Origin: Saprospiraceae bacterium
GTDB taxonomy: Bacteria > Bacteroidota > Bacteroidia > Chitinophagales > Saprospiraceae
DNA: 64,000 bases
Reading direction: 5' to 3'
NCBI GenBank assembly: GCA_020628645.1
Contig: JAHDES010000006.1
Coordinates: 89,762 to 153,761 of the forward strand
Shown here: piece after piece, positions 26,126-33,452 of the stretch
Numbering within the stretch: the stretch's first letter is position 1
Layout: each line of letters opens with the position of its first letter
The notes under the pieces: model-generated
What the model saw: only the letters and a program-made list of their open reading frames with translations
What the model was told of the DNA's origin: nothing
The model's database searches: none
Made by a program: the position numbers and the translations under genes

Positions 26126-26870
26126 ATTAGGCATAAGAATGTTTTCTATTCTGTTGTACACAGAATGGATAATGACTAATTTTTGCACTCAGCTATTGTC
26201 TCGCTGAGTTTGTTCTGCAAGTGGGAATATTATTTATTAAGATAGGGGTAAGATTCGTCGTGCTTGTAGGGTGCGTGTTTAAGTAAAGCATGTTGTGCTA
26301 GTTGTAATCGGTTAACTAATAGGATTTTAGCTGATCATTATACCCAACTGAATAGGAAAATAATCAATTCCATTCTTGCACATGTATTTTTGAAATACGA
26401 GCAAGGGGTTGAATACCTTGGTAACAAGGAATCCTGATAATGTCATTATGGGATTACAAAACTGCTAGGGGGTTAGGTTGTTTTGAAATAGAAAAAGGCG
26501 ATTTAACATTAATTACTACATAATGGTGAAGGTATAAATAGTTGTTTTAGACATTAAGTTGATATGCATGTTGATGTGAACGTCTAAACTATTCAATACC
26601 GATTGACCCATTAGTAGAACTAATGAAAATGATATGCTCGATGGGATCAAACTCGTTAGGGGGAATTTTGAAAATGGGATTACAAAATGTTATGAGGGGA
26701 TAAATTTTGCTTAAAGTTTTCTTACAGTACAACAACGTTTAAATATGTTGTATTCGTGTACAAATATATCAAATATCGAACCAAGATGCAAAAATAATAT
26801 ACTAAATTTTTTATTATGAAAGGCTTTTTTAACTTATTGCTTGAAAATCAATTGTATAAGGTGTTAATTT
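26126..26870. other. Long non-coding leader region upstream of the giant adhesin
   Basis: About 745 bases between pgi and the giant adhesin start have no convincing reading frame. A well-formed minus-strand promoter at 26761-26794 would give a leader of about 620 bases. ATGGGATTACAAAA followed by a G-rich run occurs twice (about 26450 and 26674), hinting at a duplicated structural or regulatory module. An AAGGGGTTGAATACCTTGG segment near 26404 resembles R6 interiors. Confidence 0.5.
26761..26794 (-). promoter_or_regulatory. Bacteroidota-type promoter reading toward the giant adhesin
   Basis: On the minus strand, TTTTTG (26794-26789), a 20-base spacer and TATATTTG (26768-26761) match the -33 / -7 consensus TTG-N19-21-TAnnTTTG. 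The predicted start of transcription is near 26754. It lies between pgi and the adhesin and reads toward the adhesin. Confidence 0.6.
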
Positions 26871-28535
26871 TTAAGAGTTTTCATATTTCATTTTTTTATA
26901 GGTATTGATCAGCCCATTTGTGGAGCTATCATGTGAATGAATCAAGGCTGTGGTGTCCAATTCTGGAAGAATCGCTTTGGCGAGCTGTTTTCCTAGTTCA
27001 ACGCCCCATTGGTCAAAGCTAAAGATGTTCCAAAGTATCCCTTGCACAAAGATTTTATGTTCATATAAAGCAATTAAACTTCCGAGTGTGCGAGGCGTTA
27101 GTTGTCGCACTAGAATGGAATTGGTAGGGCGATTACCCTCAAATATTTTAAAAGGAGTTAGTTTTTCAATTTCTTCTGTAGATTTCCCTGCTGCTTGTAA
27201 TTCACGTTCTACTTGTTGCTTTGATTTTCCACACATCAAAGCTTCTGTTTGTGCAAAAAAGTTAGCCAATAGTTTATCATGATGATCGCCTATTGGATTA
27301 TGCGATAGAGCAGGTGCAATAAAATCACAAGGAATCAATTTTGTTCCTTGATGAATCAATTGATAAAAGGCATGTTGCCCGTTAGTACCGGGTTCACCCC
27401 AAAGAATAGGGCCTGTTTGATAGGTAACTTTATTTCCATTTCGATCTACATATTTACCATTACTTTCCATATTTGCTTGTTGAAAATAAGCAGCAAAACG
27501 ATGTAGGTATTGATCGTATGGCAAAATGGCTTCTGTTTCAGCACCAAAAAAATTATTATACCATAGTCCTATTAACGCTAAAAGGACAGGAAGATTTTTA
27601 TCAAAAGAAGTAGAACGGAAATGTTCATCCATTGCATTCAACCCATCCAATAATTCACGGAAATTCGTAAATCCAATCGTACAAGCAATGGATAGACCAA
27701 TGGCAGAAGACAGCGAATATCGACCTCCCACCCAATTCCAAAACTCAAACATATTGACTGGATCGATTCCAAAATTTCGGACACCCTCTTCATTTGTAGA
27801 TACTGCTACAAAATGTTTTTTAATGTATTCTTCATCGCTGGCATATTCTAAAAACCAATTTCTTGCAGAATGTGCATTGGTCATCGTTTCTTGGGTAGTA
27901 AAAGTTTTAGAAGCTATAATAAATAAGGTAGTTTCGGGAGATACGGCTTTAAGTGTTTCGGCGATATGTGTACCATCTACATTAGAAACGAAGTGAACGC
28001 GCATTCCTTTCTTTGTATAAGGCTTCAGAGCTTCTGTCACCATAACAGGACCTAAATCTGAGCCTCCAATTCCAATATTGACAACATCAGTAATTCGTTG
28101 CCCCGTATAGCCTCGCCATTTTCCAGATAAAATTTGCTCCGAAAAAGCTTCCATTTTATCCAATACACGATGAACTTTTGGAGCGACGACTGTTCCATCT
28201 ACTGTCGTAGTAGCATCATCAGCTTGACGTAAGGCGACATGAAGAACAGCTCTATTTTCTGTTTGATTAATTTTTTCACCAGTGAACATGGCTTCTATGG
28301 CGTCAGATAATTTACATTGATTTGCTAGATCAATTAATAACTGTAGCGTTTCTTGAGTGATTATGTTTTTTGAATAATCAACTAACATTCCTTCAAACTG
28401 CTGTGAAAATTGAGAAAAACGATGTTCGTTGGATTGAAATAAATCAATCATTTGACAATTTTGCATCTCATTAAAATGTGTATCTAGTGCTTTCCAAGCA
28501 ACTGTCGTAGTAGGGTTAATGTTTGCTAAAGCCAT
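26871..28535 (-). CDS. pgi: Glucose-6-phosphate isomerase
   Basis: This protein of about 554 residues interconverts glucose 6-phosphate and fructose 6-phosphate. Family signatures are visible: [33 protein letters not shown] (PGI signature 1) and [20 protein letters not shown]. The frame opens at 28568, but the ATG at 28535 ([11 protein letters not shown]) gives the usual PGI N-terminus and length and is preferred. It is a single-gene unit with a long leader region beyond its 3-prime end. Confidence 0.97.
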   Translation of the reverse strand: MALANINPTTTVAWKALDTHFNEMQNCQMIDLFQSNEHRFSQFSQQFEGMLVDYSKNIITQETLQLLIDLANQCKLSDAIEAMFTGEKINQTENRAVLHVALRQADDATTTVDGTVVAPKVHRVLDKMEAFSEQILSGKWRGYTGQRITDVVNIGIGGSDLGPVMVTEALKPYTKKGMRVHFVSNVDGTHIAETLKAVSPETTLFIIASKTFTTQETMTNAHSARNWFLEYASDEEYIKKHFVAVSTNEEGVRNFGIDPVNMFEFWNWVGGRYSLSSAIGLSIACTIGFTNFRELLDGLNAMDEHFRSTSFDKNLPVLLALIGLWYNNFFGAETEAILPYDQYLHRFAAYFQQANMESNGKYVDRNGNKVTYQTGPILWGEPGTNGQHAFYQLIHQGTKLIPCDFIAPALSHNPIGDHHDKLLANFFAQTEALMCGKSKQQVERELQAAGKSTEEIEKLTPFKIFEGNRPTNSILVRQLTPRTLGSLIALYEHKIFVQGILWNIFSFDQWGVELGKQLAKAILPELDTTALIHSHDSSTNGLINTYKKMKYENS

Positions 28536-28630
28536 TGTTATCAGGTAAAAATTAGTAAATTGCTGCAAGTATAAGTAATATTGAATACTTAAAAGAATAA
28601 GTGTTTTATTTCTTTACAGTGAATTAATCT

Positions 28631-28996
28631 ATGGCAAAGCATTTACAGACGGGGCAATTGGGCGAGCGTTTGGCGGTTCAACTATTAGAGTCTAAAGGTT
28701 ATCAAATCTTGGAGACGAACTGGCGATTTAGTCGAGCAGAAGTTGATATTATTGCAAAGGAAGGTGAAATATTAGTCTTTGTAGAAGTCAAAACGCGATC
28801 AACTGCCTATTTTGGACAACCTGAAGAATTTGTTACCCCTCAAAAAGAACGCTTACTCGCAGATGCGGCGGCTGTGTATATGAAAGACATCCAACATACT
28901 TGGGAATTTCGTTTTGATATTATAGCTATTCTACTTTTAGATCCATCTCATCCTCAAATTACGCATTTTCAAGATGCTTTCTTCCCTGGAATTTGA
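28631..28996 (+). CDS. YraN/UPF0102 family protein (predicted endonuclease fold)
   Basis: This 121-residue protein has the restriction-endonuclease-like core seen in UPF0102. It opens with GQLGERLAVQLLESKGYQIL, then NWRFSRAEVDIIAKEGEILVFVEVKTR, where the acidic and lysine residues form a D/E-ExK-type site. Length is normal. The gene diverges from pgi with a spacer of about 95 bases. The function is probably nucleic-acid processing or repair, unproven for the family. Confidence 0.92.
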   Translation: MAKHLQTGQLGERLAVQLLESKGYQILETNWRFSRAEVDIIAKEGEILVFVEVKTRSTAYFGQPEEFVTPQKERLLADAAAVYMKDIQHTWEFRFDIIAILLLDPSHPQITHFQDAFFPGI

Positions 28997-29458
28997 GTTA
29001 AAAAAGCTGTTTCATTTTTAGAAAAAATCCCAGATGTAGAAAAACCTTTCCCAAAATGGGAAAATCATCATTTTTGGCATGCCATTTTTTTTTGATGATA
29101 AAATATTTTTGAAAATTTATTTTTTTCCTCTTTTTACTTAAATTTTCCTGTTTTTTCAAGTTGTTAATATATTGAAAATCAATTTCTTGTGTGGGTGATT
29201 GAGTGTGGTTTAGTATATCCTATCTTTTCTTATAATTACATATGAATTACTACTCTTTTTAGCGGCTTGTGCCAACTTTTTTTTTGCCTTGGTCGCAAAT
29301 TTGAATTATACCAAGCAACTATCAATTACAAAATCGACAAAATTTAAACAGTCAACTCAAAAACCAAAAACTCAAATTTGTCGATCAAAAAATCAAATGA
29401 AACTCTTTTACATATGAAGGATTGACATTTGATTTACGAATCAAAATTTTTTTGACCC
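28997..29458. other. AT-rich non-coding gap
   Basis: About 460 bases with homopolymeric T runs and GGGAAA/TTTCCC-type local symmetry near 29047-29061. A segment at 29330-29400 is dense in TCAAA and AAATTTG words. No gene or clear promoter was found. It probably contains the start of the transcription unit that enters the orphan gene at 29459. Confidence 0.4.
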
Positions 29459-29932
29459 ATGCCTAGTTCTATCAAAATCTGGCAGCAAAACTTCGGTGTT
29501 ATGAAAGTCACCCTTAACACGTCCGCTTTATACAACATTTACACAGGAATAACCACCGTGTATTATGTGAAAAAAGAAAACAAAGTGCAATATCCGAGAA
29601 AGGAAATGGCTAGTTTAGAAATCCTGAAAAGCAATTTAGCGTCCTTAATAGATATTGATAGTTTTATTTTTAAACAAGAGCCAACCTTATTTAATAGTCC
29701 TTTTATCAAAGGCTATTCTAAAGATTCAAGAGATATTTTAATTGTTGATTTCAGCATTATGGGTTTATTGTTAATCCGCAAATGTTTGAAACAACGCCTG
29801 AGCGTACTCTGGCAATATGCCTCAGAAGTACATGGTGATGAATTGTTAATTAATGACATTTATGAGGCCATCTCAGAAACCGAAGCAGTGATTGTCCTTA
29901 TTCAGGAGGATATGATACCGCTCTACAACTAA
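29459..29932 (+). CDS. Orphan 157-residue protein of unknown function
   Basis: I do not recognise this protein. It is a mixed alpha/beta sequence with no signal peptide. One hydrophobic stretch, ILIVDFSIMGLLLIRKCL (about residues 90-107), reads as a buried strand and helix rather than a clear membrane segment. The C-terminus is acidic (YEAISETEAVIVLIQEDM). An internal ATG at 29501 (MKVTLNTS) is an alternative start. It is the only gene in a 2-kb stretch, and its stop codon leads within a few bases into a tandem hairpin array, so the gene and array may share one transcript. A lineage-restricted or mobile-element cargo gene is possible. Confidence 0.6.
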   Translation: MPSSIKIWQQNFGVMKVTLNTSALYNIYTGITTVYYVKKENKVQYPRKEMASLEILKSNLASLIDIDSFIFKQEPTLFNSPFIKGYSKDSRDILIVDFSIMGLLLIRKCLKQRLSVLWQYASEVHGDELLINDIYEAISETEAVIVLIQEDMIPLYN

Positions 29933-29936
29933 GTAA

Positions 29937-30395
29937 ACTAATAGGGAGGAATTGTCAGGTGAGCCAGTATTTAAAGGTGCTGGTTTACCCGACCTTTAAA
30001 ACTCCTAGGAAAAGATATAGGTGGATAGCAATATTCACAAAGAACAACTAATAGGAAGGATTGCGTTCGGGGCTTTAATTACTAAAGTTGGTTTTTAAAG
30101 TCCCCAACTTTTAACTTTCCCAATTGAAAAGTAAACTAATAGGGAGGAATTGTCAGGTGAGCCAGTATTTAAAAGTACTGGTTTACCCGACCTTTGAAAA
30201 CTCCTAGGAAAAGATATAGTTGAATAGAAGTATTCACAAAGAACAACTAATAGGAAGGATTGCGTTCGGGGCTTTAATTACTAAAGTTGGTTTTTAAAGT
30301 CCCCAACTTTTAACTTTCCCAATTGAAAAGTAAACTAATAGGGAGGAATTGTCAGGTGAGCCAGTATTTAAAAGTACTGGTTTACCCGACCTTTG
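29937..30395 (+). repeat. Alternating tandem array of structured hairpin modules A1-B1-A2-B2-A3
   Basis: The array has a period of 198-199 bases, each period made of an A and a B module. A modules start at 29937, 30135 and 30334; B modules at 30047 and 30246. Every module begins ACTAATAGG followed by a purine-rich GAGGA or AAGGA stretch. In A, TAGGGAG can pair with CTCCTA around a 16-bp inner hairpin (GTCAGGTGAGCCAGTA with its complement). In B, GGAAGG can pair with CTTTCC around GGGGCTTTAA and its complement. The fold is the same but the stem sequences differ compensatorily. B1 and B2 appear identical. A3 is interrupted at about 30396-30503, and its distal arm resumes at 30504. Confidence 0.8.
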
Positions 30396-30610
30396 ACGGC
30401 TACAAAAGAGGATTTATAAATTCTAAAAAAAATCATCCTTTGTACGGGCATACCGAAGCGAGAAAATAAAATACTGTCAAATTTTTAATTCGCGTCGAGT
30501 ATGAAACTCCTAGAAAAGATAATTCCAATAAGAGAAAACTGAGAATCAGTGGGACGTCACAGCAAGCAAGATAATCAGTAAGAAAAAATTGCAGTGACTA
30601 TATGATCACT

Positions 30611-30905
30611 ACCGACAGTAGTCCTTGATGATGGATGGATATAAATAGCCTCATGCTAACAAATTTAATCCTGTTGATATTAAGGAGCCTAACTTATTTG
30701 CTTGTCGAATAACTGCATTCATTATAAAAATTGTAAGAAACTGACTAAAAGGAGGTTACGCACAATTTTTTGGTGAATATCAAAAGCAGTTATTGACCAA
30801 ATAATTAGGTAAACCTACTTATTGTACACTAGTCAACATCCATCGTCTATGAAACACTAGACACCTCCTTGGAGGAATATATGCACAAAATATGCTACTG
30901 TCGGT
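30611..30905 (+). ncRNA. Long inverted-repeat structure with nested element, possible structured RNA
   Basis: ACCGACAGTAG at 30611-30621 is the exact reverse complement of CTACTGTCGGT at 30895-30905. GATGATGGATG (30627-30639 region) pairs with CATCCATCGTC near 30837-30847. A T-run follows the right arm, so the fold could also end transcription. An R4 element (30672-30825) is inserted in the middle. Expression is not shown by sequence alone. Confidence 0.5.
30672..30825 (-). repeat. Inverted-repeat element, copy 1 (family R4)
   Basis: This matches the reverse complement of 44252-44398 over about 145 bases with scattered differences. Its own ends are inverted: CCTAACTTATTTG, then GTCGAATAACTGC, against GCAGTTATTGACCAAATAATTAGG. 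Non-coding. It is nested inside another inverted-repeat structure. Confidence 0.75.
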
Positions 30906-30976
30906 TTTTTGTAAATAAGTAGCCTCGAAAGGAGGTGATTAAAAATATTCATTTTTGGTTTTGTGGTTAAATAAAT

Positions 30977-31030
30977 AGCGCGGGTGCCCCCTAGACAAAC
31001 TCTTCTCGTCGGGCCCCGCTTTTTTATTTT
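30977..31030 (+). terminator. Rho-independent terminator ending the structured non-coding block
   Basis: The GC-rich arms AGCGCGGGTGCCC and GGGCCCCGCT pair (about 10 bp with small bulges) around a 20-base loop, followed directly by TTTTTT. It is the most GC-rich hairpin in the window and implies that the block upstream is transcribed left to right. Confidence 0.75.
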
Positions 31031-31114
31031 CCTAATGTGGTTGTGGTACGATTTGTAAAGATGAATATATTTTTTAGTGGAAAATTCTTCACTGACTAAG
31101 CCTCAAAAGACAAT

Positions 31115-32008
31115 CTAGTCAAATTTTAAAACCCATTCTTTTAGCAATTTTCTGATCTCATTATTGGTATGCACCCAGCTTCCAATATCAAGATGTGTAC
31201 CTCCTTCTATCGTATGGAAGGAAATATTTTCATGCTGTACTTTTTTTAATTGTTCTACAAAAGCTGCACTTGCTTTATATTCTACAAATCCATCTTTTGT
31301 ACCATGAATGCATAAAAAAGGAGTGCTTTCTTTTGTTGCAATATAATGAGAAGGGCTTGCTTTGAGCAAAGCATTTTTTCTGAAAGATCGACCCAAAAAA
31401 CATAAACTCGGACTTTGCCACATTTTACTTAAATCAAGAGGCCCACCACAAAGAAAAATACCTTTAAATTGGTTTTGTTGCCAACCAACTTCCTGTAAAT
31501 TTTTTTGGTCATAATGCATCAAGGCAACCAAGTTGGCACCAGAAGACATTCCGCCCAATACAATAGAAGGAATAGGGCGATTCTGTTCTTCAAATTGTGA
31601 TTTGATATGTTTTAAAGTAAGTGATAAATCTTCCCGAATGGAAGTATACGAATAAAAAGGAATTTTTCGATGGGCAGGCATAATCACTTCATACCCTAAA
31701 TCAACAAATACTTTGGCATTGGCCGCAAATTGTTCGGGACTTCCGAATTGCCATCCTCCACCATGATAATAGATTATCAAATGATTACGCCTTGGAACAG
31801 ATGGATTCGAGGCAAACCATAAATAATATTGCTGTCGATGTGAACCAAATTGATATTTTTGTACCTTTAAATACTGTGTATTAACTTTTTTTGTTTTCCA
31901 TAAATAAATGGGTAAGGTCAGCCCTTCTTGGATGAAATTTCCTTTTGGAAAAAAGAAATAAGCTAAAACATAAACCGTAATTAATAGTACAATAATCCAA
32001 AAAATCAT
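31115..32008 (-). CDS. Membrane-anchored alpha/beta hydrolase (HSL/carboxylesterase-like)
   Basis: This 297-residue protein has an N-terminal hydrophobic segment (IIVLLITVYVLAYFFF) that probably anchors it in the membrane. The oxyanion-hole motif YYHGGGWQFG is near residue 80. The nucleophile is in GGMSSGANL (about Ser153-154), with acid and base in GTKDGF and GGTHLD near the C-terminus, matching the hormone-sensitive-lipase-like esterase group. The substrate is unknown. It diverges from the PLP enzyme gene with only 8 bases between the two start codons. A -7 box TATTTTTG (minus strand, 32035-32028) lies inside that neighbour. Confidence 0.85.
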   Translation of the reverse strand: MIFWIIVLLITVYVLAYFFFPKGNFIQEGLTLPIYLWKTKKVNTQYLKVQKYQFGSHRQQYYLWFASNPSVPRRNHLIIYYHGGGWQFGSPEQFAANAKVFVDLGYEVIMPAHRKIPFYSYTSIREDLSLTLKHIKSQFEEQNRPIPSIVLGGMSSGANLVALMHYDQKNLQEVGWQQNQFKGIFLCGGPLDLSKMWQSPSLCFLGRSFRKNALLKASPSHYIATKESTPFLCIHGTKDGFVEYKASAAFVEQLKKVQHENISFHTIEGGTHLDIGSWVHTNNEIRKLLKEWVLKFD

Positions 32009-32016
32009 AGCATCTA

Positions 32017-33231
32017 ATGTTAGACATCAAAAATACTCAAATTTCTCCAACTCAAATCCAACAATGGCGTTTTGATACCCCCGGTACCAATAAATATATT
32101 CATCTGAATAATGCAGGAGCAAGCCTTCCTCCTCAATCTGTCGTTACAGCAATGCAACAATATATTGCAGAAGAAGCGACACGAGGCGGCTACGAAACCG
32201 CAGAAATAAGAGCTGATTTATTAAATCGGTTTTATACGAATATGGCAAGCATGTTGAACTGCCAAGCAAGAAATATTGCGGCTTGTTCTAGTGCAACAGA
32301 TGGATTCTGTAAAGCCATACAAGCCATTGATTTTCAAGAAGGAGATGTGATTTTGACTACAGATGATGATTATGTTTCCAACCAAATTGTATTTCTAAAT
32401 TTAGTAAAACGCTACAAGATTCAACTCATTCGTGCGAAAACCAAACCATCTGGCGGAGTAGATGTTGATTCCATGAAGAAATTAATGGATCAATATCATC
32501 CTAAACTAGTTTCTGTCACTCATATTCCTACGAATAGTGGATTAGTGCAAGATGTAGAAGCAATAGGTCAATTGTGTAAAAGTCGTGAAATTATTTACAT
32601 AATTGATGCCTGTCAATCTGCTGGTCAAATGCCGTTAGATGTCCAAAAAATAGGATGTGATTTTATGAGTGCTACCTTTCGTAAATTTATGCGAGGCCCT
32701 CGTGGGATGGGATTTTTATACGTATCGGATCGTGTTCTTTCAAATGATCTTGCTCCTCTTTATATGGATATGAAAGGAGCGAATTGGGTAGCCCCTAATG
32801 AAGTACAATTGGTGGATGATGCAGGACGTTTTCAATATTGGGAGCAAAATTATGCCTTGATGGCAGGAGCTTCAGCTGCTATAGCTTATGCTTTGACGGT
32901 TGGTTTGGAAAACATTCGGGATCGTGCGCGTGCGCTGGCGCAGTATACGCGTCAGGAATTGAGGAAAATAGATCAAGCTAATGTACTCGATCAAGGAGAA
33001 GAATTAGGAGCTATTGTCACCGTTCATTTGGAGGGTATGCAAGCTGAATATCTCAAGCAACAACTTTCAAAATATTTCGTAAATACAAGTGTTGCACAAC
33101 GATCAAGTGCTTTAATTGACTTTGATAAAAAAGGAGTAAATTGGGCTTTACGGCTTTCACCACATTATTATAATACCAAAGAAGAAATCGATCAAACGAT
33201 TTATCATATTAAAAAAAATATCAATCAATAA
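32017..33231 (+). CDS. Class-V aminotransferase-fold PLP-dependent enzyme
   Basis: This 404-residue cytoplasmic enzyme has the cysteine desulfurase/isopenicillin-N-epimerase-like fold. The substrate-loop motif YIHLNNAGASLPP is near residues 28-40. IIDACQSAGQMPLD (about 194-207) carries the PLP-ring aspartate and glutamine. The Schiff-base lysine is in SATFRKFMRGPRG (near 225-230), where the usual SxHK motif is ATFRK. The exact reaction is not assignable. It diverges from a hydrolase gene with overlapping regulatory space. Confidence 0.85.
   Translation: MLDIKNTQISPTQIQQWRFDTPGTNKYIHLNNAGASLPPQSVVTAMQQYIAEEATRGGYETAEIRADLLNRFYTNMASMLNCQARNIAACSSATDGFCKAIQAIDFQEGDVILTTDDDYVSNQIVFLNLVKRYKIQLIRAKTKPSGGVDVDSMKKLMDQYHPKLVSVTHIPTNSGLVQDVEAIGQLCKSREIIYIIDACQSAGQMPLDVQKIGCDFMSATFRKFMRGPRGMGFLYVSDRVLSNDLAPLYMDMKGANWVAPNEVQLVDDAGRFQYWEQNYALMAGASAAIAYALTVGLENIRDRARALAQYTRQELRKIDQANVLDQGEELGAIVTVHLEGMQAEYLKQQLSKYFVNTSVAQRSSALIDFDKKGVNWALRLSPHYYNTKEEIDQTIYHIKKNINQ
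32028..32056 (-). promoter_or_regulatory. Candidate promoter for the hydrolase, inside the divergent PLP gene
   Basis: The minus strand reads TTTG (32056-32053), a 17-base spacer and TATTTTTG (32035-32028), close to the Bacteroidota consensus. It would start transcription near 32021, giving a leader of about 13 bases. Confidence 0.35.
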
Positions 33232-33452
33232 CTTGATTATATCTAAAAAAAAGCTAATATTACAGCTTTATACAAAAACACGGAGCAAACACTATACTAT
33301 CTCAGGGTCTAACCATTAGATGCTTTAGTTTTCCTCCCTCATATCTCAATTACCGATCATTTATAATAGCAATATCTTTTTGATAGAGCTAATCTTCATT
33401 TACATCTCATACACCGAATATTAATTTACGTTAAGTTATAATCCTCAGTAGT

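Larger units (their letters stand above)
30396..31114. other. Gene-free remainder of the 29.9-31.1 kb non-coding block
   Basis: After the tandem array there is no credible protein gene for about 720 bases. Besides the inverted-repeat structure and R4 copy, the segment has several Shine-Dalgarno-like and anti-Shine-Dalgarno-like words: AAGGAGGT near 30750, CACCTCCTTGGAGGA near 30872 and AAAGGAGGTGATT near 30929. It ends in a strong terminator at 30977-31030. Confidence 0.55.

Noticed and set aside
29937..30395. CRISPR array
   Set aside because: The period is about 199 bases and the whole unit repeats. There are no unique 30-base spacers and no cas genes.
29459..30395. Type III toxin-antitoxin locus (ToxIN-like)
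   Set aside because: Repeats follow rather than precede the gene, are much longer than the usual 35-50 bases, and the protein shows no ToxN-like features I recognise.
30929..30970. Short peptide starting with GTG after AAAGGAG
   Set aside because: The GTG overlaps the Shine-Dalgarno word, leaving no spacing, and the frame is only 11 codons.
29459..31030. Retron or diversity-generating element
   Set aside because: No reverse transcriptase is encoded in or near the block.
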